DNA of 10,496 bases from Fimbriimonadales bacterium (GCA_025060055.1 JANXCK010000098.1:1-10496); one strand, 5' to 3'; positions 1 to 6,067 are shown, numbered from the stretch's first letter. Translations and numbers: made by a program. The notes: generated from the sequence alone by a model not told the origin.

Positions 1-1
1 A

Positions 2-865
2 GGGCTGGTGTACGAAGGCGATGACCGCTATGTGCTGCTGACCGACATTCAGGGCATGGAAGACGCCTGCGGCGATATGGACTTCAAAGTGGCAGGCACT
101 GAGCAGGGCATCACGGCAATCCAGCTCGATTTGAAAATCCCTGGCTTGCCGATGCCGATTATCGCGGAGACGCTGCAACGCGCCCGCGAGTCGCGACTGT
201 TCATCCTGCAGAAGATGCTGGAGGTCATCCCCGCGCCGCGTCCTGAGGTGTCGCCGCGCGCCCCACGCATCTTCGTGATGGAAATCAATCCCGACAAAAT
301 CGGCGATGTGATTGGTCCTGGCGGTAAGACGGTCAAGAAAATCACGGCGGAGACAGGAGCGCAGATTCAGATCGAGCAGACGGGCAAGATTTATATCGCT
401 GCGCCCGACGGAGAGTCGGGCGAGCGTGCCCGCCAGATGATTGAGGCGCTCACCAAAGAGATTGCCGTGGGCGAGGTGTACGTAGGGCGTGTGACGCGCC
501 TGATGGCGCGGGGCGCGTTCGTCGAGGTGCTGCCTGGCAAAGAGGGCTTGGTTGACCTGCGTGATTTGACCGATCGGCGCGTCAGTCGTCCCGAAGAGGT
601 GGTGAAAGTCGGCGACATGCTGCGCGTGCGCGTCAAGGAGATCGACCACATGGGGCGCATCAATCTCACGACGCGCGGGCTGGAACAGCCTGCGCAGTTG
701 AGCGCGGTCAGCGCAGTCGCCCAGCCCATCAGCAGCGCGACGCCGCGCAGCGGTGGCGACCGACGCCCTGCACCGCCGCGCACGCCCCCACGCCCCGAAC
801 GACCCGCTAAGCCCGAACCTGCGGAGGAAGAGATCCCCAAGCCGCAGTTCCGCCCGAAGCGCTGA
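2..865 (+). CDS. pnp: Polynucleotide phosphorylase, C-terminal part (5' end outside window)
   Basis: PNPase degrades RNA 3' to 5' by phosphorolysis and works as a trimer, often with other RNA-decay enzymes. The reading frame is open at the left edge, so only about 287 residues are visible. The first part is the end of the second RNase PH domain, with the metal-binding stretch DIQGMEDACGDMDFKVAGT, which closely resembles Firmicute PNPases. A KH domain follows, with its GxxG loop seen as IGPGGKTVKKI. Next is an S1 RNA-binding domain, starting near GEVYVGRVTRLMARGAFVEV. The last ~55 residues are a proline- and arginine-rich, probably disordered tail, a region that varies between species and may bind RNA or partners. 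The stop is TGA at 863-865. Family assignment is secure; only the missing N-terminus prevents checking the whole enzyme. Confidence 0.97.
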   Translation, partial: GLVYEGDDRYVLLTDIQGMEDACGDMDFKVAGTEQGITAIQLDLKIPGLPMPIIAETLQRARESRLFILQKMLEVIPAPRPEVSPRAPRIFVMEINPDKIGDVIGPGGKTVKKITAETGAQIQIEQTGKIYIAAPDGESGERARQMIEALTKEIAVGEVYVGRVTRLMARGAFVEVLPGKEGLVDLRDLTDRRVSRPEEVVKVGDMLRVRVKEIDHMGRINLTTRGLEQPAQLSAVSAVAQPISSATPRSGGDRRPAPPRTPPRPERPAKPEPAEEEIPKPQFRPKR

Positions 866-877
866 CTGGAGATCGAG

Positions 878-1033
878 GTGCGCCTGCCCGATACGCCCCC
901 GCCCGACGCGCACGCCGCGTGGGAGCAGCTCAAAGCCACGGCAGTGCGCGGGCTGAACCTGCCCGACGACGCCCTCCGACGCGAGAACCTGTACGAAGCA
1001 CACGACTCCTCGGCGTGTCTGAGAGGAACTTAG
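878..1033 (+). CDS. Possible small ORF after pnp, unknown function
   Basis: A 51-residue frame begins at GTG 878, with GGAG at 868-871 six bases upstream, and ends at TAG 1031-1033. It is in the same frame as pnp, so the pnp stop is the only thing separating them. The predicted peptide runs VRLPDTPPPDAHAAWEQLKA, then a charged stretch (LPDDALRRENLYEAHD), then a short tail. It looks more protein-like than the other frames here, but I do not recognise the family. It could be a small antitoxin-like protein or the remnant of a longer gene. Its last four bases overlap the end of hicA on the other strand. Start choice and reality are both uncertain. Confidence 0.35.
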   Translation: MRLPDTPPPDAHAAWEQLKATAVRGLNLPDDALRRENLYEAHDSSACLRGT

Positions 1034-1281
1034 TCCGCGCCAAACAACTGCTCTACCAAATCCGCCTTAGACATCCCCAAATAGGCAGCCACATCCTGCA
1101 AAATGCCGTTCAGCGTGCCCACGCGCAGCGCGTCGTGGTCGGGGATGGTGAGGTGATGCTCGTAGCCCATTCGAGTGGAAGTCAAGCGCATGTGGCTCCC
1201 CGTTTGGCGCGCGATGGTGTAGCCAAACGGCGCTAGGCGTTTCGCCAGCTCACGCCCACTCACATCACGCGGGAGCCTCAA
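1030..1281 (-). CDS. hicA: HicA-family toxin (mRNA interferase)
   Basis: HicA toxins are small proteins with a double-stranded-RNA-binding-like fold that cleave mRNA; the paired HicB neutralises them. The 83-residue product begins MRLPRDVSGRELAKRLAPFG and carries the conserved QTGSHMRL stretch, whose histidine is the expected catalytic residue. It then has HHLTIPDHDALRVGTLNGIL and a C-terminal helix ending LVEQLFGAD. I place the start at TTG (1281-1279) because family members start with M[KR]LPRD and because GAGGAGG (1297-1291) lies nine bases upstream. A longer frame reaching 1356 would only read hicB in another frame. The gene overlaps the end of hicB by 17 bases, typical of translational coupling, and is co-oriented with it. 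It appears intact and probably active. Confidence 0.88.
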   Translation of the reverse strand: MRLPRDVSGRELAKRLAPFGYTIARQTGSHMRLTSTRMGYEHHLTIPDHDALRVGTLNGILQDVAAYLGMSKADLVEQLFGAD

Positions 1282-1483
1282 CGGGCAGAACCTCCTCGTG
1301 GACGATGTGCAAGCGCACGAGGCGCGGACGCTCGGACGGCTCGAAGTGGCACGCAATCGCGTCCTGAATCTGCCGACGCAGCGTGTCTAAGTCGTCCGCT
1401 TCGGTGAAGATGCTATGCCCCAGCGCCCGCGCCTCATAGCCACCCTCTGCCGACGGCGAGACCAGAAAAATGATTTCGCTCAT
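1265..1483 (-). CDS. hicB: HicB-like antitoxin
   Basis: This 72-residue protein is the antitoxin partner of the overlapping hicA. It begins MSEIIFLVSPSAEGGYEARA and has the partial RNase-H-like HicB fold: two beta strands, then LGHSIFTEADDLDTLRRQIQDAI and a final basic/hydrophobic strand (RLVRLHIVHEEVLPV). Short HicB-like proteins of this type are often mislabelled in databases as a 2-oxoisovalerate dehydrogenase subunit; nothing here supports that enzyme. There is no separate DNA-binding domain, so autoregulation, if any, is unclear. The start ATG (1483-1481) lacks a good Shine-Dalgarno sequence, and a TAAAAT box lies eight bases upstream, suggesting a leaderless or nearly leaderless message. 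The antitoxin comes first in the pair, the reverse of the classical hicA-hicB order. Confidence 0.85.
   Translation of the reverse strand: MSEIIFLVSPSAEGGYEARALGHSIFTEADDLDTLRRQIQDAIACHFEPSERPRLVRLHIVHEEVLPVEAPA
1291..1297 (-). promoter_or_regulatory. Shine-Dalgarno site for hicA inside hicB
   Basis: GAGGAGG on the minus strand sits nine bases before the TTG codon at 1281. It decides the non-ATG start of hicA and lies within the last codons of hicB, so translation of the toxin is likely coupled to that of the antitoxin. Confidence 0.6.
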
Positions 1484-1491
1484 CGGCGAGG

Positions 1492-1520
1492 ATTTTACCT
1501 CACTTGCTTGCAGGGATCAA
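1492..1520 (-). promoter_or_regulatory. Putative promoter of hicB-hicA
   Basis: Read on the minus strand, TTGATC (1520-1515) and TAAAAT (1497-1492) are separated by 17 bases, a good sigma-70-type pair. Transcription would start around 1485, only one or two bases before the hicB ATG. Its -35 side lies next to the -35 side of the oppositely directed promoter at 1508-1538. Confidence 0.6.
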
Positions 1521-1538
1521 AAGGCAACTCGGTATAAT
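1508..1538 (+). promoter_or_regulatory. Putative promoter of the VapB-like antitoxin gene
   Basis: A perfect TATAAT is at 1533-1538. The best -35 candidate is TTGCAG at 1508-1513, with a long 19-base spacer, so the -35 is doubtful. The start codon at 1557 follows with a weak GGTGA (1545-1549) in front. Confidence 0.5.
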
Positions 1539-1556
1539 CCTGACGGTGACTTTCGC

Positions 1557-1799
1557 ATGGAACCGGTGCTGCGCATCCGCACGCGCGTCCTGCCTGGACA
1601 CCGGATAGAGATTTACAGCCCCCAGCTCCCCGAAGGCGCGGAGGTGGAAGTGGCGGTGTCGGCGTTGCCCCTCCAGCCGCGCTGCTCGCTGGCGCAACTG
1701 ATGCGCGAGCGTCCTCCTTCTGATACGCCCCAAGCCGTCGACAGCTGGGAACAGTATGAGCAACTCTTGCAGCAGGAGCGCGACGAATGGGAGCGTTAG
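1557..1799 (+). CDS. VapB-like antitoxin of a PIN-toxin module
   Basis: The 80-residue product begins MEPVLRIRTRVLPGHRIEIY and has a short beta-rich N-terminal half (SPQLPEGAEVEVAV), then a helical, acidic C-terminal half (LAQLMRERPP, WEQYEQLLQQERDEWER). From memory this layout matches small antitoxins that precede PIN-domain genes in cyanobacteria and Armatimonadota; the N-terminal half would bind operator DNA and the tail would wrap the toxin. The start at ATG 1557 is preferred over an upstream in-frame codon because it follows the TATAAT box and starts the conserved region. The next reading frame (ATG 1787) overlaps its end by 13 bases and encodes the beginning of a PIN toxin that is then lost, so this antitoxin now has no intact partner beside it. 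Confidence 0.7.
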   Translation: MEPVLRIRTRVLPGHRIEIYSPQLPEGAEVEVAVSALPLQPRCSLAQLMRERPPSDTPQAVDSWEQYEQLLQQERDEWER

Positions 1800-1851
1800 G
1801 GTTCCTGTCGGGACACACGGTCTACATAGACGCCAGCAACTTGATTTATTC
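1787..1851 (+). pseudogene. N-terminal remnant of a PIN-domain (VapC-like) toxin
   Basis: From ATG 1787 the frame reads MGALGFLSGHTVYIDASNLI followed by YS, which is the first strand of a PIN domain with its metal-binding aspartate (YID) and the usual aliphatic-Tyr ending. PIN toxins are Mg-dependent RNases of about 130 residues. Here the similarity stops near 1851, after ~22 residues, where the sequence runs into the upstream region of the next antitoxin gene. The frame continues without PIN features to a TGA near 1945. The 13-base overlap with the antitoxin gene shows this was its toxin partner. The remaining acidic residues of the active site are absent, so it cannot be functional. Confidence 0.65.
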
Positions 1852-1866
1852 AGCTAGAATCGCACT

Positions 1867-2121
1867 ATGCCAACCGTTCTGGAAGGCTTGGGGGAAGAGA
1901 TTACCGCCCGCGCGCAAGAGTTTCAGGGCAAGCACGTGCGCCTGATGGTGCTGGACGACGAGCCAGCGCCGCCACACCTGCCCAAAGGCATCCCCACCGC
2001 GCACTTCGACCGTGTCGCAGGCGCACTCTCCGATGAGGAGGTGGACGCGCTGCTGCAGGCGATTGGGGAAGGCTGTGAGCGCATCGACACAGAACGCTGG
2101 CGTATCGGCTGCCACTGCTGA
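1867..2121 (+). CDS. Second antitoxin-like protein, partner toxin lost
   Basis: The 84-residue product starts MPTVLEGLGEEITARAQEFQ, followed by GKHVRLMVLDDEPAPP and a helical acidic part (FDRVAGALSDEEVDALLQAI, then GEGCERIDTERW). The layout fits a small VapB-like antitoxin preceding a PIN toxin, but the family call is from memory. The natural C-terminus is probably close to DTERW; the last six residues (RIGCHC) are read from a fragment of PIN-toxin DNA in another frame, so the 3' end looks altered by a deletion. There is no Shine-Dalgarno sequence, and TAGAAT (1855-1860) lies just six bases before the ATG, so any transcript would be leaderless. No intact toxin follows. Whether it is still expressed, perhaps as an anti-addiction antitoxin, cannot be told. 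Confidence 0.55.
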   Translation: MPTVLEGLGEEITARAQEFQGKHVRLMVLDDEPAPPHLPKGIPTAHFDRVAGALSDEEVDALLQAIGEGCERIDTERWRIGCHC

Positions 2122-2165
2122 CGCGGGACAGACACTTTGAAGCCTTATACCAATCGGGGTTTGAA
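2091..2165 (+). pseudogene. C-terminal remnant of a PIN-domain toxin
   Basis: In the frame starting at 2091 the sequence reads RTLAYRLPLLTRDRHFEALY followed by QSGFE. This matches the last part of PIN domains, where a short helix (..LA..) is followed by LPLLTRDRHFE with its conserved acidic residue after TR. An in-frame TGA lies at 2076-2078, and the upstream sequence belongs to the antitoxin gene in a different frame, so roughly the first 100 residues of the toxin are missing. At its other end the fragment runs straight into palindromic repeat DNA from 2166 on. It is clearly non-functional. Confidence 0.6.
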
Positions 2166-2580
2166 ATGACGCAGTGTCATGGACGGCTAAAGCCGTTGCT
2201 ATGCAGACGAAGCCGACCTTCGTCGGCTGTAGCCCGCGCAGGCGGGCTTGGTTTGCACAGGAACGGCTTCAGCCGCACCAGAGGAGTGCCAGCGCCCCCG
2301 CCGACGGCGCGTAGGGGCAGACCCCTGTGTCTGCCCTCTGAAAGGGGTTGCCCCGAAACAGGGCGCGCACAGGGGCGCGCCCCTACCGTCGCGTCGGCGT
2401 CCCCGCCGACGAGATTCGTCCGCGAGACGCGGACGCTACGGTGGCGTCGGCGTCCCCGCCGACGGACATACCCAGACGGCTAAAGCCGATCCCATCTAAA
2501 CAAAGTCCGCCTGCGCGGACTGCGAAACCCCGCGCAGGCGGGGTTTCGTTTGCATCGGCGCGACTTCAGTCGCCTATAAT
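2166..2580. repeat. Chain of GC-rich palindromes (intergenic repeat mosaic)
   Basis: No convincing gene lies in this stretch. It consists of about 14 short inverted repeats set nearly end to end. Clear examples: ACGGCTAAAGCCGT (2183-2196); AGCCGAC/GTCGGCT (2211-2228); AGCCCGC-GCAG-GCGGGCT (2231-2248); CGGCTTCAGCCG (2264-2275); GGGCAGAC/GTCTGCCC (2315-2336); GGGGCGCGCCCC (2372-2383); GTCGGCG-TCCC-CGCCGAC twice (2393-2410, 2446-2463); CGTCCGCG-AGA-CGCGGACG (2417-2435); AGTCCGC-CTGC-GCGGACT (2504-2521); an 11-bp stem with GCAG loop (2523-2548); GCGACTTCAGTCGC (2560-2573). The segment 2311-2386 also has inverted outer ends (GTAGGGGC/GCCCCTAC). The 2393-2463 part is the same element as the array at 7815-7986. 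The elements resemble REP or MITE-like intergenic repeats; origin and role are unknown. Confidence 0.8.
2550..2580 (+). promoter_or_regulatory. Putative promoter at the edge of the repeat mosaic
   Basis: A perfect TATAAT (2575-2580) follows the last palindrome directly; TTGCAT at 2550-2555 could be a -35 with a 19-base spacer. It faces the truncated HAF/dockerin gene. The box may be part of the repeat or of the old gene's upstream region. Confidence 0.35.
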
Positions 2581-2660
2581 CCTCACAGAAAAACCCCCTC
2601 AATCCGCCCTCGAAACGGCAGGAATCCAGAAAAGAACTGCGTATCCTATTTACCCAGCCG

Positions 2661-3077
2661 TTGGCGTGGATTTGGACACCTTCGGGTGGTTTTCGGTGGA
2701 TTGGCACGCTGCGTGGGTTCAGCAGTCAGGCACGTGGGATTTCGGGCGCTGGGCAGATTGTTGTCGGCAACTCCGACGGTAGCGTGTTTCGCTGGACTCA
2801 ACAGCACGGGATGGAAGACCTGAACGAGGTCTACTGGCATCTGCTGCGGGATGGCTCGCGCATGACGGCGGTCTATGACATTTCGCGCAACGGGCGTTAT
2901 ATCGTGGGGCAGGGCTACAACGCGCAGACGGGGCGTTATGAGGCGTTTCTGCTGGACACGCAGGGCAACTATCAGTGCCAGCCAGCCAATCCTGCGGATG
3001 TGAACGGCGACGGCGTGGTAAATGACGCAGACCTGCTGCGAGTGTTGCTTGATTTTGGTGGGCGGCGTTGTCCGTAG
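2661..3077 (+). pseudogene. N-terminally truncated HAF-repeat protein with dockerin-like C-terminus
   Basis: The frame encodes two HAF-type extracellular repeats: AWIWTPSGGFRWIGTLRGFS followed by SQARGISGAGQIVVGNSDGS, then VFRWTQQHGMEDLNEVY and VYDISRNGRYIVGQGY. A single dockerin-type calcium loop comes at the end, DVNGDGVVNDADLLRVLLDF, with D/N at the expected positions. Such proteins are secreted and usually start with a signal peptide and several more repeats. Here the frame is open only from 2580, with a TAA at 2577, there is no ATG before the first repeat, no Shine-Dalgarno site and no signal peptide. I therefore read it as the 3' remnant of a longer gene whose front was replaced by repeat DNA. 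The coordinate 2661 is just the first TTG in frame; repeat-like residues begin a few codons earlier. A short expressed protein cannot be excluded. Confidence 0.7.
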
Positions 3078-3131
3078 TGCCCTCATTCCCTTACCTGACA
3101 AGGGTACATCACTTGAGTTCACCTCCTTCAC

Positions 3132-3790
3132 CTAACCCCAAAATCGCCCCCACATCCCACTCCAACACCCCAAACAACCACCCCCCACAACCCCAACCAC
3201 CCCAACCAACATACCCCACACACGCCAACGCACCCAACCCCCCACCCCAAACCCCAACACCACCACCCACCGCCCCAACACACACCAACCCACTCCCAAA
3301 CACCCACCCACGCGCCACCCCCGCGCCCGATGCCAGCCCCAACTCCCACACTTTAGCTGCCCAAACCCCTGCTCAATCCAACCCCGCAGCCCATACCACG
3401 CCCCCACCACCCCCGACGCAGGCAAGTCCGTCCACAAGTACCACGGCTCTTTCGCCGACGCCCCCCAGAACACCACCACAGTCCACCGCAACCCATACGC
3501 CAACGCAGCCCCCTCCACAGCGACCTGCGTGCCCTGCGCAGGACTAAAGTCCGTCAACGGTCGCGCCTGTCGCTGCCATCGCGCCCGAAACTGACCCTGC
3601 GGGTTGACCCGCAGTAGCGGATGCCAGCCGTAGCGTCGTACCGTTGCAAACAGCCACACCGCCCACAGTCCCCGATCGGCAAGTACATACACAGGCAACC
3701 CGCGTGGCACGCCCCGTCGCACCTGCGCCAGCAACCGTTCCCATTCCCCGCGCCACGCTGGGTTGCAGGCAGCACGCGCCACGCCACAGG
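3132..3790 (-). pseudogene. IS4-family transposase, 5'-truncated and degenerate at the 3' end
   Basis: The minus-strand frame (open to about 3812) encodes the C-terminal half of a DDE transposase. LPVYVLADRGLWAVWLF contains the second catalytic aspartate, GWHPLLRVNPQGQFRARW follows, then EPWYLWTDLP. The IS4 Y-R-E-K signature appears as YGLRGWIEQGFGQLK, with the catalytic glutamate in WIEQ. The part with the first catalytic aspartate is missing, and similarity starts only near 3780, so the element is dead. After HRAR the protein turns into a Gly/Val/Trp-rich stretch (GWRVGGCLGVGWCVLGRWVV onward) coded almost only by G and T, ending at TAG 3134-3132. No terminal inverted repeats or target duplication could be recognised. 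Upstream (3790-3880) I see nothing definite. Confidence 0.8.
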
Positions 3791-3879
3791 AATTTGGTAT
3801 TACAGGTTTCAAGGCGGTTTAGCCCTTGAGGGACACGCGAACAGGCAAATCTTAACCCTTCCTTAACCTAAGCGAGAGG

Positions 3880-3898
3880 TAAAATGTGGGTTGGGAGG
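3880..3898 (+). promoter_or_regulatory. -10-like box and Shine-Dalgarno site of the pseudopilin gene
   Basis: TAAAAT at 3880-3885 could be a -10 box, though no good -35 is seen. GGGAGG at 3893-3898 lies seven bases before ATG 3906 and decides this start over the in-frame TTG at 3891. Confidence 0.45.
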
Positions 3899-3905
3899 TT
3901 CAACA

Positions 3906-4805
3906 ATGCGACGACACGGCTTTACGCTGATTGAGTTGCTGGTCGTGATTGCGATTATCGCGATCTTAGCTGCCATCCTGTTCCCTGTGTTCGCCCAGGC
4001 GCGTGAAAAAGCGCGTCAGACGATGTGCCTTAGCAACATAAAACAAATAGGATTAGGGCTGAAACTGTACATCACCGACTGGGACGAGACTTTCCCGCGC
4101 ATGGACGGCTGCATCAACACCCCAATCCCATGGAAGCCTGACGCCATTGGCTGCAACGGACCGTACGGGCGTCGCGTCAACCACTTCAAGTGGCAATACT
4201 GGGTGTGGTTGTACATCAAGAACATCGACATCTTTTTCTGCCCAAGCCGCTCTATAGAGACTCGCGAAGGGCGTGAGGCATGGGAACAGCACGCCGAGAT
4301 TCGCGACAGAGGGTACGCGCTCGCGCTACACATCACGGGTGCTACAAATACTCTGAATAACCCCAGCGAAGCGGCTTTCCGAAACTCTTTTCTGGGTGGC
4401 AATATGGCAGGTGTGCTGCGCCCTGCCGAGACGCTGCTGGTGATGGAGTCGCAGCGTCAAGCACTGCCTACCTATCACTTCCCTGCAGCGTACGTCACCA
4501 CTGCCTACCCATTTGCTCATCGCCGCGCGTGGACGAACACTTTGCTGCTGGGTCAGGCGCGACGCGTTAATCGGCTTTGGGCGCCCCACATGGACGGCTT
4601 CAACATCCTGTATGTGGACGGGCACGCCAAGTGGATGCCCGTACGCGAGTTCTTAGCCAAGTGTCCCCCCCCAGAAGATTACCAACCCCCCTCCGATGCG
4701 CCCGAGCTGCCTGGCGGGATGACTGTTGGCGCCCCTGGACAGCCACGCTGGCGCGGCGACTGGCCTTTGTGGGGTCTGTATCGTGAGCTGGCGACTTTGA
4801 ACTAA
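3906..4805 (+). CDS. DUF1559-type pseudopilin (type II secretion / type IV pilin-like)
   Basis: The 299-residue protein starts MRRHGFTLIELLVVIAIIAI, a class III signal: a short basic leader, a prepilin peptidase site between G5 and F6, a glutamate at mature position 5, and a hydrophobic helix that anchors the protein in the membrane or packs into a pilus-like fibre. Next comes FPVFAQAREKARQTMCLSNI, highly typical of Armatimonadota and Planctomycetota members. The soluble domain ends with the family's NILYVDGHAKWMP motif (VDGH at 237-240). These organisms often carry many such paralogs; their exact substrate or role is not known. The ATG at 3906 is chosen because of the GGGAGG site seven bases upstream. 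The gene is single, ended by a strong terminator, and shows no damage. Confidence 0.92.
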   Translation: MRRHGFTLIELLVVIAIIAILAAILFPVFAQAREKARQTMCLSNIKQIGLGLKLYITDWDETFPRMDGCINTPIPWKPDAIGCNGPYGRRVNHFKWQYWVWLYIKNIDIFFCPSRSIETREGREAWEQHAEIRDRGYALALHITGATNTLNNPSEAAFRNSFLGGNMAGVLRPAETLLVMESQRQALPTYHFPAAYVTTAYPFAHRRAWTNTLLLGQARRVNRLWAPHMDGFNILYVDGHAKWMPVREFLAKCPPPEDYQPPSDAPELPGGMTVGAPGQPRWRGDWPLWGLYRELATLN

Positions 4806-4830
4806 TACGACGGCGGAATTCGCGCACTCA

Positions 4831-4859
4831 ACGCCCCTTCTTGCAGGAAGGGGCGTTTT
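4831..4859 (+). terminator. Rho-independent terminator after the pseudopilin gene
   Basis: ACGCCCCTTC (4831-4840) and GAAGGGGCGT (4847-4856) form a perfect 10-bp stem with a 6-base loop (TTGCAG), followed by TTT (four T in all). The hairpin starts 26 bases after the pseudopilin stop. The T run is short, but the stem is strong. Confidence 0.85.
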
Positions 4860-4880
4860 GCTGTTGAATCCACATGCGGT

Positions 4881-6062
4881 ATGAATCACTTAGCAAGGAC
4901 GCTACTGGTTGGGTTGCTCACGCTGTGGGTGAGTCTTGCTAATCCCCCTGCTCGCAGAGACAGCGATTGGCTGGTTCGCGTCGGGCTGGAGCAACACGCT
5001 TGGGCGACGGTGCTGTATGTCGGCGTTTCAGAGGGCAGGCTGCGCTGGTTCGACCCGCGCACAGGTCGGACACTCGGAGAGGGCATCGCAGGGCAAGTGT
5101 GGCAACTGCGTCGCGAGAACGGACACTACCGCGCCTTGAGCGGAGAAACGCAGCTTGTCGCGGAGCGACTGGCAGCGGAGCCTGTGAACAGCGGACTGAT
5201 GATGGTAGGCGCTGCGCCGACCCAACTGCGTCGCTATCGGGGGCACTTAGAGTGGGTTGAACGCGACGGTAAGCTGCTCACACTCAATTGGGTTCAGTTG
5301 GACGAATACCTCAAAGCGACGCTGCCACGCGAGATGCCACCAAACTTTCACCCTGAGGCGCTCAAAGCGCAGGCAGTGGCAGCGCGTTCGTTCACCTTGC
5401 GACGCCTGAACCGCTACCGCCGATGGGGCTACGACCTGTGCGACCACGCACCTTGCCAAGTGTACGGCGGTGTGGATGCCGAGCATCCGAACACGAACGC
5501 GGCGGTGGATGCCACAACGGGCGAGGTGCTGACCTTCGGAGGGCGCGTGCTGGAAGCCGTCTACACCAGCCACTGCGGCGGGCACACCGCCCCCGTGGAA
5601 GTGGCGATGCAGGGCACGCGCCCCCTTGCGCCCTTGCGTGGCGTGCCCGACCGCGACGCTGAAGGCAAGCCGTTTTGCAGCGATGCCCCCAACAGCCGAT
5701 GGACGCTCACTCTCACGCGCGAGCAACTGAGCCGCCTGTTCCCCCAACAGGGACAGGTCTCTAAGCTGCAGATTGCCGAGCGCACTGCAGGCGGGCACGC
5801 CGTTCAGGTGGAGATTCACGGCGAGCAGCGCGTGCTGCGCCTCTCAGGCATTCAGTTCCGCGTGGCGGTCGGTGTTGGACGCCTGCGGAGCCTGATGTTC
5901 GAGGTTCAGGCAATTGCCGAGGGCTGGAAGCTGGAAGGGCGTGGCTCGGGGCACGGCGTCGGCATGTGCCAGTGGGGAGCGCAGGGACGCGCCCGCGCAG
6001 GGCAAACCTATCGCCAGATTCTGGAAGCATACTACCCCGAAGCGACGCTGCAGCGACTGTAG
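4881..6062 (+). CDS. Secreted SpoIID/LytB-domain protein (peptidoglycan-active)
   Basis: Proteins with this domain act on cell-wall peptidoglycan: SpoIID is a lytic transglycosylase needed in sporulation, and LytB enhances an amidase. The 393-residue product starts with a signal peptide (hydrophobic LLVGLLTLWVSLA, residues 8-20). The domain core has EYLKATLPREMPPNFHPEAL (142-161), whose E151 matches the catalytic glutamate of SpoIID, then KAQAVAARSFTL. It continues with CDHAPCQVYGG, TSHCGGHT (229-236) and, near the end, GRGSGHGVGMCQWGAQGRAR and YYPEA. All key motifs are present, so it should be active outside the membrane. No sporulation gene is nearby, so a general role in wall remodelling is more likely. 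The ATG lacks a Shine-Dalgarno site. It ends five bases before uma2, which is convergent. Confidence 0.92.
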   Translation: MNHLARTLLVGLLTLWVSLANPPARRDSDWLVRVGLEQHAWATVLYVGVSEGRLRWFDPRTGRTLGEGIAGQVWQLRRENGHYRALSGETQLVAERLAAEPVNSGLMMVGAAPTQLRRYRGHLEWVERDGKLLTLNWVQLDEYLKATLPREMPPNFHPEALKAQAVAARSFTLRRLNRYRRWGYDLCDHAPCQVYGGVDAEHPNTNAAVDATTGEVLTFGGRVLEAVYTSHCGGHTAPVEVAMQGTRPLAPLRGVPDRDAEGKPFCSDAPNSRWTLTLTREQLSRLFPQQGQVSKLQIAERTAGGHAVQVEIHGEQRVLRLSGIQFRVAVGVGRLRSLMFEVQAIAEGWKLEGRGSGHGVGMCQWGAQGRARAGQTYRQILEAYYPEATLQRL

Positions 6063-6067
6063 CCGTA

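Noticed and set aside
1282..1356. An N-terminal extension of HicA of 25 residues.
   Set aside because: It reads the hicB coding sequence out of frame (Ser/Arg/Cys-rich). The TTG at 1281 with a good Shine-Dalgarno site starts the conserved MRLPRD region.
2523..2551. The 11-bp stem with GCAG loop followed by GTTT as a rho-independent terminator.
   Set aside because: The T run is too short and interrupted by G, and the hairpin belongs to a repeat family with the same core. It may weakly terminate, but I do not call it.
2166..2782. Plus-strand frames through the palindrome mosaic as small proteins.
   Set aside because: They are Arg/Pro-rich products of repeat DNA, without homology or start signals; the stretch is explained by inverted repeats.
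3068..3547. A plus-strand frame encoding a Pro/Thr-rich, mucin-like protein of 159 residues.
   Set aside because: It is the antisense of the G/T-only transposase end; proline and threonine come simply from CCN and ACN codons. No signal peptide or ribosome binding site is present.
5247..5819. A 190-codon minus-strand frame opposite the SpoIID-type gene.
   Set aside because: It is a shadow of the conserved SpoIID frame, His/Ala/Arg-rich and without motifs.
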